A DNA stretch of 64,000 bases, taken from the NCBI RefSeq assembly GCF_028283685.1, contig NZ_JAPWKF010000007.1, positions 62,001-126,000 on the forward strand, written 5' to 3'. The DNA comes from Edaphobacter sp. GTDB taxonomy: Bacteria; Acidobacteriota; Terriglobia; Terriglobales; Acidobacteriaceae. This document shows, piece after piece, positions 46,360-55,974 of the stretch (its first letter is position 1; each line of letters opens with the position of its first letter). A program made the translations under genes and the position numbers. The notes beneath the pieces are model-generated. The model worked only from the letters and a program-made list of their open reading frames with translations, ran no database searches and had not been told where the DNA came from.

Positions 46360-47451
46360 TTACCGCGCGACACCTTCCGGCAGCCGTCCCGCAAGAATCT
46401 CCTTCGCCACGCGACTACCCACCCGATAGGCCGACTCCAGAGAAGCGTCATACCCCGTAAAGGCAGCATGCTTCTCGCTATTGGCGCTCTGCTCCGCCGT
46501 CATGCCGTCCGGCTGACGATCGAAGTTGCTCGCCGTCCGCAGCAGCAGAGCCCGGTTCCAATCCGCCTTCCCCTGCTTCGTCAAGGAGTACAGCGCCACC
46601 ATCGCTCCGGAGTCGTTCATCGAGGTTGTGCCCATCGTCGCCATACCGTCCGTCGCATAGCTCACCCAGCGATGCGCCCAGTCATCCATCCGCGCGCCAT
46701 GCCAGAACGTCTCCGTCGCAATATTGGCGCCAATCGACACCTTCGGTGGTCCGGCAGCCAGCGGGTTGTTCGCATACCGCCTCCCCAGCGTCTTCATCGC
46801 ATCGTTCTGCGGCAACGACACATCCTTCGTCAAGCCGAACGCCCAGCGCAGCAGCACCGGATTCATCTTCACCACCGTCCCTCGCCAGTTGATCTGCGCC
46901 TCATCCTTCTTCCACGTCCGCACATCTTCGGCCGAACCCGCCTCCACCCTCGGCTGCTCCTCCGGTCTGCTCTTGTCGATCGCGTAATAACCGTCCTGCC
47001 AGCTCCCCGGCATCTCTCGCGGGTCGATAAAGTGCAGCAGGTCGCCGTTCACCACGTAATCCGTCCAGAACGCCGCCCCCAGCGCTCCGTCCTTCGGTGA
47101 AACCCCTGCAATGCCATTGATGATCCAGTAGCTCTGCCGCAGGTCGAAACGCGCATCCGCTCCCAGCGCCATCAGGTTCACCGCCGGACGAATCTGCCCC
47201 GGCCCAACTACCGCCAGGATCTCCGAGCCATCCGCATTCGCCCGCACGACATGCGACATTCCCGGCACGTCGATGACGCGATCCAGGTGATCCCGTTCGA
47301 TCCACAACTGAGCTTCGCCAGGCCGGTCTCCCGTATCCTTGCCCACCTCGAAGTAGGCCACCACCACCACCTTCGGCCGCAGAATCTCGGCTCGCCCGGC
47401 CGCGACGCCTGCAAACGCAACCGCCAACGCAATCCAGCGATACTTGAACAT
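46360..47451 (-). CDS. Exported purine nucleoside permease (NUP) family protein
   Basis: The product is 363 residues with a signal peptide (MFKYRWIALAVAFAGVAAGRA). The mature part contains PKVVVVAYFEVGKDTGDRPGE, YWIINGIAGVSPKDGALGAAF, the acidic/aromatic stretch around WKKDEA, and TETFWHGARMDDWAHRW. These match the NUP family first described in Candida. Bacterial members are predicted to be exported; the fold resembles nucleoside phosphorylases, so an enzymatic or binding role is as likely as transport. No membrane helix is seen apart from the signal. It is divergent from the M24 peptidase gene with overlapping upstream regions. Confidence 0.85.
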   Translation of the reverse strand: MFKYRWIALAVAFAGVAAGRAEILRPKVVVVAYFEVGKDTGDRPGEAQLWIERDHLDRVIDVPGMSHVVRANADGSEILAVVGPGQIRPAVNLMALGADARFDLRQSYWIINGIAGVSPKDGALGAAFWTDYVVNGDLLHFIDPREMPGSWQDGYYAIDKSRPEEQPRVEAGSAEDVRTWKKDEAQINWRGTVVKMNPVLLRWAFGLTKDVSLPQNDAMKTLGRRYANNPLAAGPPKVSIGANIATETFWHGARMDDWAHRWVSYATDGMATMGTTSMNDSGAMVALYSLTKQGKADWNRALLLRTASNFDRQPDGMTAEQSANSEKHAAFTGYDASLESAYRVGSRVAKEILAGRLPEGVAR

Positions 47452-47515
47452 CTCCGTAGCCTATCGCACTCAAACAACAGACAAAGCCGTCCAAACCACG
47501 CAGTACAATCCCCTC

Positions 47516-48823
47516 ATGCCATCAAGACGCAGCTTCCTTCTCGCCGCCTCCGCAGCGGTTGCAGCCCCTTCTCTCAGCCTCGAGGCCCAGCGCCCCGGCT
47601 CACCGTCCTCTGCCGGCATCAAGCTTCCCCCCGCCATCGCCGCGCTCACCAGCCGCAAATCCGAGCCCGTGCCCATCACCCTCGACGAGCGCGAGCATCG
47701 CGTCGAACGCGCCCGCGAGCTGCTCGCCAAAAGCAAGATCGACGCCCTCGTCATCTGCACCGGCTCCTCTCTCACCTACTTCACCGGCCTCCGCTGGGGC
47801 CAGTCCGAGCGCTTCTTCGCCTGGGTTCTCCCCGTCAAAGGCGCTCCCTTCGTCGTCTGCCCCGTCTTTGAAGAAGGCCGCGTCCGCGAGCGCATGGAAG
47901 CCAAACCCGCCACGCTCCCCCAGGCCTCCGTCACCAGGGTCTATACCTGGAACGAGGACGACAGCCCCTACGCTGTACTCGTCAAAGCACTCAAAGACGC
48001 CGGCATCTCCACCGGAAAAATCGGCATCGAGGAGCGCACCCAGTTCGCCTTCGCCGACGGCATCCAGCACGCCAGCCCGCATCTCACCGCCGTCAACGGA
48101 ACCCCCATCACCGCAGGCTGCCGTGCAGTCAAGTCGGCCGCCGAGCTCGCCCTCATGCGCCTCGCCAACGACATCACCCTCCATGTCTACAAGGCTGCCT
48201 TCCAGTCCCTCGAACCCGGCATGACCAACGAGCATGTCTCCGAGCTCATCGGCCTCGGCTACAACCGCACCGGCTTCCCCGGCTACGCCTCCTGCCAGGT
48301 CGGCGAGTACTCCGCCCTGCCCCACGGCTCCCTCCAGCCCCAGGTCATTAAAGAAGGAGAGATCATCCTCCTCGACGACGGCTGCACCGTCGAAGGCTAC
48401 GAGTCCGACATCTCCCGCTCCTTCGTCTTAGGCAAAGCGACCGACAAACAGAAAAAAGTCTTCGACATCGTTCACAAAGCCCAGTCCGCCGCGCTCGCCG
48501 CAGGCAAGGCCGGCGCCCCCTGCCACGCCGTCGACGACGCCGCCCGCAAGGTCGTCACCGACGCAGGCTACGGCCCCGACTACAAGCACTTCACCCACCG
48601 CCTCGGTCACGGCATCGGCCTCGACGGCCACGAATGGCCCTACCTCGTCCGCGGCAACAACACCATCCTCGAACCAGGCATGACCTTCTCCGACGAGCCC
48701 GGCATCTACATCGTCGGCGAGTTCGGCATCCGCCTCGAAGACGACTGGGTCGTCACCCCCGAGGGCGGCGACATGTTCACCCCGCAGAGCCCCTCCCTCG
48801 AAGACCCCTTCGCCAACGTTTAA
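47516..48823 (+). CDS. Exported M24 family aminopeptidase (Xaa-Pro peptidase-like)
   Basis: I start it at the ATG at 47516, giving a Tat-like signal (SRRSFLLAASAAVAAPSLS) and 435 residues. The frame is open back to a TTG at 47444. The N-terminal creatinase-like domain is followed by the pita-bread catalytic domain. The metal ligands are visible in order: Asp in LLDDGCTVEG, Asp in YESDISRSF, His in LGHGIGLDGHE, Glu in FSDEPGIY and Glu in GIRLEDDWVV. It removes N-terminal residues before proline from peptides, probably in the periplasm. A terminator hairpin follows. Confidence 0.92.
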   Translation: MPSRRSFLLAASAAVAAPSLSLEAQRPGSPSSAGIKLPPAIAALTSRKSEPVPITLDEREHRVERARELLAKSKIDALVICTGSSLTYFTGLRWGQSERFFAWVLPVKGAPFVVCPVFEEGRVRERMEAKPATLPQASVTRVYTWNEDDSPYAVLVKALKDAGISTGKIGIEERTQFAFADGIQHASPHLTAVNGTPITAGCRAVKSAAELALMRLANDITLHVYKAAFQSLEPGMTNEHVSELIGLGYNRTGFPGYASCQVGEYSALPHGSLQPQVIKEGEIILLDDGCTVEGYESDISRSFVLGKATDKQKKVFDIVHKAQSAALAAGKAGAPCHAVDDAARKVVTDAGYGPDYKHFTHRLGHGIGLDGHEWPYLVRGNNTILEPGMTFSDEPGIYIVGEFGIRLEDDWVVTPEGGDMFTPQSPSLEDPFANV

Positions 48824-48836
48824 CTAGCCACAACAA

Positions 48837-48876
48837 ATAAGAGCCCGCAGCCACCCAGCCGCGGGCTCTTATCTCA
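48837..48876 (+). terminator. Intrinsic terminator after the M24 peptidase gene
   Basis: Perfect 12-bp stem ATAAGAGCCCGC/GCGGGCTCTTAT with a 12-base loop and a pyrimidine-rich tail. Confidence 0.7.
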
Positions 48877-49122
48877 TCTCCCACAATCACAGCTGTCATC
48901 CCGACCGAAGGCGAAGCCGCAGCGGAGGGACCTGCTTTTCGGCCACAAAAGCCTCCCAGACCCCACCTCCACCTACAAAGCTCAAATGCTGTCAACCCCA
49001 CGCCAACATGCAAACGACTCAACATCCCCATTAAAATAAACAAAATAAACAACTTGCGCAGACAGTCAGCAGCTGCCCAGGCTGCCGATCCACCCCACCC
49101 CATTCGCTAAACTAAAAGTGGG

Positions 49123-49155
49123 CCAAAAGAAAACGGCGCCGGAAATCCCGGCGCC
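49123..49155 (-). terminator. Intrinsic terminator after the CocE-type hydrolase gene
   Basis: GGCGCCGG/CCGGCGCC stem (49135-49155). On the minus strand it is followed by GTTTTCTTTT, a good U-tract for the leftward gene ending at 49270. Confidence 0.7.
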
Positions 49156-49269
49156 ATCTCCTTCTAGATCAAGAATTTAGCTGCAAAATATTGATTCACA
49201 AGACTTTAGGTGGTCCACCTATAAAGCCTTTCAATCCAAGATTTTGCACCAATAAGTATAGGGCCCCCT

Positions 49270-51210
49270 TCAAGGCTGAGGCATCACCAGCACCTCAACT
49301 CCGCTGGCCTCGGACGAGCTCCGATACACACTCTCCGTAGCCTTCACAAACTGCTCCGGCTTCGCCAGCGGAATCTCGACGAACGTCTGAGGATTACGAT
49401 CCACCAGAGGAAACCACGAGCTCTGCACCTGCACCATGATCCTGTGCCCGGCGCGAAACGTATGATTTACATCCGGCATCTCGCCGTTCACCACCGTCAC
49501 CTTGCCCGGCGTCAGCGCAGCAGGCTTCTCCCAGCTGTCACGAAACTTCGCCCGCATCGGCTCCCCGCGAACCAGCTGCTCGTAGCCGCCCATCACCACC
49601 GGCGCTGCGCCAACAATCCGTTTGTTCCCCGACGATTCACCCTCCGGCGCCGGGTAGTCATATGGATAGACATCAATCAGCTTCACCACGAAGTCAGCAT
49701 CCGTTCCCGTCGACGCGATCTTCAGCTTCGGCTTCACTGGCCCCGCGATCGTCACGTCCTCCGTCAACGGCTCCGACTCATACACCAGCACATCCGACCG
49801 CATCGCAGCGAACCTCTGATCATCCGCCATATAACGCTGCGGCACCGTATCGGTAGGGTAGCCAACGAACGGCACCGGATGCGCCGGGTCGCTCACATAC
49901 TCATCGACGCCCGCCTTCTCCACAGGCGCCTCGAAGCTCAGCCTGCCGTTCGCATGAAAGTACAGCGTCTTCGCCACCGCAGGCTTTGGAGGCCACGCAT
50001 CGTAGCTCCGCCACACATTCGTGCCCGTCTCAAAGACATAAGCCTTCGGCAGCGGCTTCGCCGGCACGCCCTTCAGATAATGCTCGAAGAACGGAAGCTC
50101 GATCTCCTTGCGGTAGAACAGCGACGTCTTCGCATTGAAGGTCACATCGCCCAGGTGATCGCCGTCGGTGCGCACCCAGCCGCCATGCGTCCACGGCCCG
50201 ATCACCAGCGTGTTCATTCCCGCATTGCCCGGGTTGTATTTATCGATCGCGTGGAAGGTCTTGAACGGCCCTGACAAGTCCTCCGCGTCGAACCAGCCAC
50301 CGACCTCCATCGTCGCCGCATGCACGTTCTTCATATGCCGCGACAGATCACGCTTCTGCCAGTAGTCGTCGTAAGTCGTGTGCATCAGCTGATCGTGAAA
50401 CAACCAGTTCTCACCGTTCAGGTAAGCCTTGCCTGTGTCCAGGTTCCCCGTAGCCCCGGCCTCCAGCAGCGTCTTATACGTGTTCGGATCTTCCTTCGGA
50501 TCAGCAGCGTGTCCACCACCGCTGCCCGCAGCCGGAATCACCGGATTCTTCTGCGGCTTGAACGCGCGGTAGAATCCATAGTTCGCTCCCAGCATGAAGG
50601 CACCGCCGTGATAGGCGTCATCACCGAAGAACAGGTCCGTCATCGGGGCCTGAGGGCTGGCCGCCTTGATCGCAGGATGCGAATCAATAATGCTCGCCGA
50701 CGTGTAGAACCCCGGGTAGCTGATGCCCATGATGCCGACATTGCCGTTGTTGTTCGGCACATGCTTCAGCAGGAACTCCACCGTGTCATACATGTCGCTG
50801 GACTCATCGACATCCTTCGGAGACTTCTTCTCGTCGATGTGCGGGTTCATCTCCTCGAAGACGCCCTCACTGCCATAGCGGCCGCGCGCATCCTCGCAGA
50901 CGAAGATGTAGCCCGACTCCATCAACTCCCTGCTCGTTCCCAGCATCGCCGGATACCTGTCCACACCATACGGTCCGCAGCTGTACGGAGTCTTCGTCAT
51001 CAGGAATGGATACGGCCCCGCATCCTTGAACGCTCCCGTCTTCGGCACATACACCGCGGCGAACATCTTCGCTCCATCCCGCATTGGAATGCGGTACTCG
51101 TACTTGGCAAAGTGTGTCCTGACAAAATCGTCCGAAGCCGCCGGAGCCTGCGCCACCGCGCCTACGGAGACAGCAAACAAACCCATCGCAAGAGAAAACA
51201 CTGCTCTCAT
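49270..51210 (-). CDS. Exported CocE/NonD family serine hydrolase (X-Pro dipeptidyl-peptidase type)
   Basis: The product is 646 residues with a signal peptide (MRAVFSLAMGLFAVSVGAVA) and the start preceded by AAGGACG. The alpha/beta-hydrolase domain has the oxyanion Tyr region KTPYSCGPYG and the nucleophile elbow GISYPGF (Ser164). The helical cap region and AGPWTHGGWVR follow, with the His and Asp region next. A C-terminal jelly-roll domain ends near residue 640. Family members hydrolyse amino-acid esters, dipeptidyl-proline or cocaine-like esters. Lying next to M24 and M14 peptidase genes, a peptidase or alpha-amino-acid ester hydrolase role is plausible. Confidence 0.9.
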   Translation of the reverse strand: MRAVFSLAMGLFAVSVGAVAQAPAASDDFVRTHFAKYEYRIPMRDGAKMFAAVYVPKTGAFKDAGPYPFLMTKTPYSCGPYGVDRYPAMLGTSRELMESGYIFVCEDARGRYGSEGVFEEMNPHIDEKKSPKDVDESSDMYDTVEFLLKHVPNNNGNVGIMGISYPGFYTSASIIDSHPAIKAASPQAPMTDLFFGDDAYHGGAFMLGANYGFYRAFKPQKNPVIPAAGSGGGHAADPKEDPNTYKTLLEAGATGNLDTGKAYLNGENWLFHDQLMHTTYDDYWQKRDLSRHMKNVHAATMEVGGWFDAEDLSGPFKTFHAIDKYNPGNAGMNTLVIGPWTHGGWVRTDGDHLGDVTFNAKTSLFYRKEIELPFFEHYLKGVPAKPLPKAYVFETGTNVWRSYDAWPPKPAVAKTLYFHANGRLSFEAPVEKAGVDEYVSDPAHPVPFVGYPTDTVPQRYMADDQRFAAMRSDVLVYESEPLTEDVTIAGPVKPKLKIASTGTDADFVVKLIDVYPYDYPAPEGESSGNKRIVGAAPVVMGGYEQLVRGEPMRAKFRDSWEKPAALTPGKVTVVNGEMPDVNHTFRAGHRIMVQVQSSWFPLVDRNPQTFVEIPLAKPEQFVKATESVYRSSSEASGVEVLVMPQP

Positions 51211-51293
51211 CGTTCGTCCTTGGTTATGAAGTGGAACGCTATGAAGTTGAAACCGGATGCACGCAGTCTATCCCACGCCGAGCCTGAATCCCG

Positions 51294-53168
51294 TCACTTT
51301 GCCAGTGGAATCCCCTCCAGAGATCCCAACCGTCCCACCGGATACAGCCCAACGCGATTGGCCGCATACCACGGCGACCGTTCGTAGAAGAACTCCAGCC
51401 GCGCATAAGGATTCCCGGCAAAGACCGGATCGCTTGCCACCTTCTTCTCAAACTCCGACTTCAGCTGTGGATCCTTCGCCATCATCTCTCGCGACAGTTC
51501 TTCCAGCACATAAGCCTCGCCGTACTCCTTCTGCTCAAAGATGGAGTCGAAGAAGCCCCACTGCATCGCCGAATCCGGAGCCTGAGGCTCCAGCCACTCC
51601 ACCGCAACCTTCGACAGACGCTGATTCAACCGCACCAGCGCCGAACCTGACGGAAAGCTCATCCGCTCGCGCACCAGAACGCAGTTGCCGAACCTGCCCG
51701 CATCGTGCATCGCCTCACCATTAAAGGTCGGATGCCGTCCCTCGAACGGCGTCTCCTGCCAGGTCATCCCCGCGCAGCGATAGGTCTCCACATCACCCGA
51801 CCACGGAGCCGTCGTGCGCGTCATCTCCACCTGATGCGCAGCCAGCACATCGATCACCTGCGTCCACTGCGCCGGGATGAGATACGCCGCTGGCAGCGTC
51901 GTCTCTGCCGCCACCTTGTATCCGCTCTGAAACGGAAGCGAGACGTTCCACGGCTCATGCGTGTACCGTACCCACATTGCGCCCGAGACCGCGCTCAGCT
52001 CCCGCGTGTACTTGTAGCCGCGAAACAGGAACGGCGTTGTCTGCCCTCCCCAGCTGAGCGCCAGAGGATATTTCACATTGCTCAGCGGATGAGCGCCCAT
52101 TGCTTCGGCCTCTTTGTCGGCGGCGGCGTTCAGCGCGATCAGCTTATCTGCCTCACGATTCACCATCTCCATCAGCCCGGCCAGAAGCTCGTAGTTGCCC
52201 GTCACACGCGTCTTGTAGTCCTTCAGCATGTGCAACTCGGCCAGCATTCCCGGACGCCCTTCGAGAATCATGTAGCCCGTCGAAAACCGCGGTGGATTGT
52301 CGTTGAACCCAAGTCCCTGCGAGGGATCATTATCGTTCGTCAGCGTGATGTACGTCGGAGCGGCCAGGTGTCCGTGCCCATCGACATACTTTTCGAGTGT
52401 CGGCGTCGCCACATCGTCCACCCACTTTGCCGTCGCCGCTGGCAGATTCGGCCCATCGTCGATAGTGAAGGTCACATCGTACTGATAGTCCGCGCCGTCA
52501 GTGACATGATCGTCGACGAAGAAGTCCGGCAGCCAGCGATGAAACATCGCCAGGAACGAGCGGGTCTCCGGAGCATCGGCCTTCAGATAATCGCGGTTCA
52601 GATTAAGATTCATTCCGTTTCCGCGCCATCCCATCTCCGCAGGTCCATCCTGATTGATGCGGCTGTAGCGGCTTCTGCGTTCATGCCCATCGGCGTTGTA
52701 CATCGGGATAAAGACGAACACGGCGCGATCCAACAGCGCCGACTTCGACTTTGTCACCACCATGTCGCGCAACAGGGCGAGACAGGCATCCTTGCCATCC
52801 GTCTCCCCGGCGTGGATCGAGTTCTGCACCAGTACCACCGGTCGCTTCGCCGCATGAATCTCAGCCGGATCGAAGACACCATCCTTCGACACGATGACGA
52901 TATCCAGATCGCGCCCCTCACCCGTCCTGCCGAACGTCTCGATCTTGACCTGTCCTGGCGCCGCCTTCTGCACGCGGTCGAGGTATGCCATCGTCGCCGC
53001 GTAGTCCGGCGTGATCGCATAGCAGGCCTTCTCCGCAGGCGTCGCCCACTCGTCGGTGCTGTTGCACGACGCGACCGTAGGAGCATCCATCAGGTGCGGC
53101 GAGGTAACCGTCTGTCCCATCGCTACAGTGCCAGCCAATAAAGCGAGACCCGCAAGACCGTTACGCAT
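51294..53168 (-). CDS. Exported M14 family zinc carboxypeptidase
   Basis: The ATG at 53168 is chosen because GGGAGA lies six bases upstream and the signal peptide (MRNGLAGLALLAGTVAMGQ) begins there. The frame extends 21 bases further. The product is 624 residues. The zinc site is HAGE (His and Glu of HxxE) in VQNSIHAGETDGKDA and a distal His in FFVDDHVTDG. NLNRDY supplies the Asn-Arg substrate pair. The C-terminal half is a family-specific beta-rich extension. It should trim peptides at the C-terminus in the periplasm or outside the cell. The gap to the S15-like gene is about 80 bases on the same strand, so co-transcription is likely. Confidence 0.92.
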   Translation of the reverse strand: MRNGLAGLALLAGTVAMGQTVTSPHLMDAPTVASCNSTDEWATPAEKACYAITPDYAATMAYLDRVQKAAPGQVKIETFGRTGEGRDLDIVIVSKDGVFDPAEIHAAKRPVVLVQNSIHAGETDGKDACLALLRDMVVTKSKSALLDRAVFVFIPMYNADGHERRSRYSRINQDGPAEMGWRGNGMNLNLNRDYLKADAPETRSFLAMFHRWLPDFFVDDHVTDGADYQYDVTFTIDDGPNLPAATAKWVDDVATPTLEKYVDGHGHLAAPTYITLTNDNDPSQGLGFNDNPPRFSTGYMILEGRPGMLAELHMLKDYKTRVTGNYELLAGLMEMVNREADKLIALNAAADKEAEAMGAHPLSNVKYPLALSWGGQTTPFLFRGYKYTRELSAVSGAMWVRYTHEPWNVSLPFQSGYKVAAETTLPAAYLIPAQWTQVIDVLAAHQVEMTRTTAPWSGDVETYRCAGMTWQETPFEGRHPTFNGEAMHDAGRFGNCVLVRERMSFPSGSALVRLNQRLSKVAVEWLEPQAPDSAMQWGFFDSIFEQKEYGEAYVLEELSREMMAKDPQLKSEFEKKVASDPVFAGNPYARLEFFYERSPWYAANRVGLYPVGRLGSLEGIPLAK

Positions 53169-53265
53169 TCGTTCTCCCAACCAAGGCATCGATCAGCTTC
53201 AGTGTATCGGCAGCGGCGGCATACGGCTTGCCGCTACGGTACGATTCCCATTAGCCTTGTCTTCT

Positions 53266-53931
53266 ATGGATCAAGGCATCTGGATCACCGTCGACCGCTA
53301 CCTCACCGATCACCTCATCTCCCCGGATCACTCCATGGACGAAGCCCTGGAGGCCAACGCCTGCGCCGGTCTGCCCGCCATCGACGTTGCTCCCACGCAG
53401 GGAAAGCTGCTTCACCTGATGGCCCGTATGCAGGGCTCGCGCCGCATCCTCGAAATTGGAACCCTCGGCGGCTATTCCACCATCTGGCTGGCGAGTGCGC
53501 TGCCCGCGGACGGCAGACTGGTCACGCTCGAACTCGATCCGAAGCACGCCCAGGTGGCGATGAGCAACATCAGCCGCGCCGGACTCGCAGCGGTCGTCGA
53601 TATCCGCGTCGGACCCGCGCTCGACTCGCTCGCCAAGCTCGCAGAGGAGAACTCCGGCCCCTTCGATCTCATCTTTCTCGACGCCGACAAGCCCAACAAT
53701 CCGAACTATCTCGACTGGGCGATCAAGCTGTCACGTCCCGGCACCGTCATCATCGGCGATAACGTTATTCGCGACGGCGCCATCGTTGATCCAGCCAGCG
53801 AAGACCCTCGCATCATCGGCACGCGCACCTTCCTCGAAAAACTGGGCAGCGATCCGCGCCTCGATGCGACGGCGATTCAAACCGTCAGCAGCAAGGGCTA
53901 CGACGGCTTTGCGCTCGCCATCGTCAAGTAG
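53266..53931 (+). CDS. SAM-dependent O-methyltransferase
   Basis: The product is 221 residues from the ATG at 53266; open frame further upstream runs antisense to the carboxypeptidase start and is ignored. It is a class I O-methyltransferase of the caffeoyl-CoA/catechol type. Motif I is ILEIGTLGGYSTIWLA, the acidic residue after strand 2 is LVTLELDPKH, and the metal/substrate motif is LIFLDADKPNNPNY. IIGDNVIRDGAI follows. It methylates a hydroxyl of a small aromatic or catechol-like substrate in the cytoplasm. The gene is monocistronic, with a terminator after it. Confidence 0.92.
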   Translation: MDQGIWITVDRYLTDHLISPDHSMDEALEANACAGLPAIDVAPTQGKLLHLMARMQGSRRILEIGTLGGYSTIWLASALPADGRLVTLELDPKHAQVAMSNISRAGLAAVVDIRVGPALDSLAKLAEENSGPFDLIFLDADKPNNPNYLDWAIKLSRPGTVIIGDNVIRDGAIVDPASEDPRIIGTRTFLEKLGSDPRLDATAIQTVSSKGYDGFALAIVK

Positions 53932-53944
53932 AAACGACCAAACA

Positions 53945-53986
53945 AAGCGGCAGGTGAAGAATCTCTTCGCCTGCCGCTTGCTTTCT
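53945..53986 (+). terminator. Intrinsic terminator after the O-methyltransferase gene
   Basis: Stem AAGCGGCAGG/CCTGCCGCTT extended internally by GAAGA/TCTTC, with tail GCTTTCTG. The hairpin could also serve the convergent ispF transcript. Confidence 0.75.
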
Positions 53987-54001
53987 GTATCAAGACAAGA
54001 A

Positions 54002-54619
54002 CTAGGTAATGTCGTCGGTATCGAACGTCGGGCGCTTGCGTCCCAGAGCAGAGACATCACGCGATCCGCCGACCAGTCCCTTGACCACCTCGTCGATCTC
54101 ATCATCGACATCGGCCACTGCAACCATGCGCGCTGGAGGATCAACCAGCTTGACGCTCTCCAGCAGAACCGTTGCATGAGCCACGGCTACACCATCCTGA
54201 TTCAGACCTTCGGGAGTCTTCGCCTTGATGCCGACTTCCCCCGGCTCCACACCCAGCAACTGAGCAACACGCTCGCGCAGTTCCCCGGCGATGGGCACAA
54301 TCTTCGGCTTCGCCATCACCAGCACCGTGTCGATGTTGACGATCTTGTAGCCAGCCGTCGCAACCTCTTCCAGAGCAGTCTGCAGAAAGATATCCGAGGC
54401 AGCGCCCTTCCAGCGAGGATCGCTCGGCGGAAAGAAGGTGCCAATATCGCCAGCCGAGACCGCGCCCAGCAGAGCGTCCGTGATGGCATGAAGCAGCACG
54501 TCGCCGTCAGAGTGACCGGCCAGGCCTTCAGGATGCTCGATAGCCAGGCCGCCGATCACCAGCGGAACGCCCGGCTTGAAGGCGTGCGAATCAAAGCCAT
54601 AACCAATCCTCATACTCAT
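54002..54619 (-). CDS. ispF: 2-C-methyl-D-erythritol 2,4-cyclodiphosphate synthase
   Basis: The product is 205 residues. The catalytic core matches IspF: GYGFDSHAF (Asp and His zinc ligands), LAGHSDGDVLLHAITDALLG (third zinc ligand), DIGTFFPPSDPRWKGA and NIDTVLVMAKPKI. KAKTPEGLNQDG closes the active site. It forms the cyclic diphosphate of the MEP isoprenoid pathway. The last 45 or so residues (from DPPARMVAVADVDDE on) exceed the usual length of about 158 and are acidic and low in hydrophobics. The start overlaps the ispD stop (ATGA). Confidence 0.95.
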   Translation of the reverse strand: MSMRIGYGFDSHAFKPGVPLVIGGLAIEHPEGLAGHSDGDVLLHAITDALLGAVSAGDIGTFFPPSDPRWKGAASDIFLQTALEEVATAGYKIVNIDTVLVMAKPKIVPIAGELRERVAQLLGVEPGEVGIKAKTPEGLNQDGVAVAHATVLLESVKLVDPPARMVAVADVDDEIDEVVKGLVGGSRDVSALGRKRPTFDTDDIT

Positions 54620-55335
54620 CGCGCACCCTCCGTCTGGTTCAGATAAAACTCTGCAAGCTCGATATCGCCGGGCTGGGTGATCTTGAAGTTGCGCGGCGAT
54701 CCCGGCACAACCGTGACCTCCACGCCGGCTCGCTCCAGAAGGCTCGCCTCATCGGTGCCCTCGAAGCCGTCGGCCTCCGCCTCGGCGAAGGCGCGTTGCA
54801 GCAGACCAAAGTTGGCTCCCTGTGGCGTCTGCGCCAGCACGACGCGCTCACGCGGAATGGTGGAGGTGATGATGGCGCCGTCAGCGGTTCGCTCGACCTG
54901 CTTAATCGTGTCGAGCGCGGGCAGACCGACGATGGCTGCTCCGTGCTTTGCGACCGCCTCGATCGTGCGCTCGATGGTTGCACTGTCGATCAGCGGGCGA
55001 ACGGCATCGTGCACCAGCACCACGTCGTCGTCATCGCACTCAAGCGCCGTCAGAGCATTGCCGACCGACTCCTGCCGGTTGCTGCCACCCTCGACCATGT
55101 GGACACGAGGCCCGAGGTTGAACTCCTGCATCTGCGCCTCAACCCGCTCCCGCTCCGTGCCACGCACAGCCACACAGACGGCATCAACTGACGCCACATC
55201 CAGAAACGCCTTTACCGAACGCACCAGCACCGGCACGCCGCCCACGCTGAGAAACTGCTTCGGCGCGGCGCTATGAACCCCTGCGGCCATCCGGGTACCA
55301 ATACCCGCGGCCGGAATAATGACAAAAACTCGCAT
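54616..55335 (-). CDS. ispD: 2-C-methyl-D-erythritol 4-phosphate cytidylyltransferase
   Basis: The product is 239 residues from the ATG at 55335; a frame-compatible codon at 55353 adds six residues. The CTP-binding N-terminus is FVIIPAAGIGTRM, followed by PKQFLSVGGVPVL, VHDAVRP and the Lys/Thr region around DTIKQVERT. QTPQGANFGLLQRAF and DEASLLERAGVEV complete the family signature. It makes CDP-methylerythritol in the MEP pathway. It overlaps ispF by 4 bases and lies 36 bases after the GNAT gene, so all three form one leftward operon. Confidence 0.95.
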   Translation of the reverse strand: MRVFVIIPAAGIGTRMAAGVHSAAPKQFLSVGGVPVLVRSVKAFLDVASVDAVCVAVRGTERERVEAQMQEFNLGPRVHMVEGGSNRQESVGNALTALECDDDDVVLVHDAVRPLIDSATIERTIEAVAKHGAAIVGLPALDTIKQVERTADGAIITSTIPRERVVLAQTPQGANFGLLQRAFAEAEADGFEGTDEASLLERAGVEVTVVPGSPRNFKITQPGDIELAEFYLNQTEGAR

Positions 55336-55371
55336 AACCTGCGAAGTATACAAGATCGACCTGCCAAATCC

Positions 55372-55887
55372 TCAGACTCTTGCCAGGGGTTCCATCATCA
55401 GCATCATCTCGTTGCTGGCGTCGAATCCCGCATGTTCGTAGATCGGCCGTCCAGCTTCGGAGGCGTGCAGACTGACGACACGGATGCCCATGGCCTGAGC
55501 CTCGGAGATCGCGTGACGCAGAAGAGCCGAGGCTACGCCCCGCCGCCTGGACTGCGGCTCCACGTAAAAGTTCAACAGGTAACCGCGTAATGGCTGCGCA
55601 TCGCGCCAGTGCGGAGGAAAGTCCATCAGATACATCCCACCGCCGCCGATGGGACGGTCGTTCTCCCAGGCAAACCACCCCCTGTAACGTCCCTCCTGAA
55701 TCTTGTTTCGCGCCCACGGAGTAAAAGCCTCGACCATTGCCTGCAGGCGCAGATCGTCTGGCTGCCCCATATCGATGAACATGTTCCTTCGCTGAGCCGC
55801 CACCTGCTCAGCATCTTCCGGTCCCACCACCCTGATCTCGAGCATGTCTTTGTTCAGAAAACGAATAGCAGCAGGTAATGGTTTCAT
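55372..55887 (-). CDS. GNAT family N-acetyltransferase
   Basis: The product is 171 residues from the ATG at 55887; an ATG at 55845 gives a more typical GNAT start (MLEIRVVGPEDAEQV). Neither has a strong ribosome site. The acetyl-CoA loop is VEPQSRRRGVASALL, preceded by LLNFY on beta-4. The C-terminal YEHAGFDASNEMMLMME is standard. The substrate is unknown. It is first in an operon with ispD and ispF and divergent from tilS. Confidence 0.88.
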   Translation of the reverse strand: MKPLPAAIRFLNKDMLEIRVVGPEDAEQVAAQRRNMFIDMGQPDDLRLQAMVEAFTPWARNKIQEGRYRGWFAWENDRPIGGGGMYLMDFPPHWRDAQPLRGYLLNFYVEPQSRRRGVASALLRHAISEAQAMGIRVVSLHASEAGRPIYEHAGFDASNEMMLMMEPLARV

Positions 55888-55974
55888 CGCATCCGCGTAA
55901 TCGCCGGGTATCGCACAGGAAGTGGCAGCCGCTGCGCAGCCGGGCAAAGGCGAGCCTAATAGGATGGATAGTGC

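Larger units (their letters stand above)
48824..49269. other. Intergenic region between convergent peptidase genes
   Basis: About 445 bases holding two terminator-like hairpins (48837 and 49123-49155), one for each flanking gene. No other feature is seen. Confidence 0.5.
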
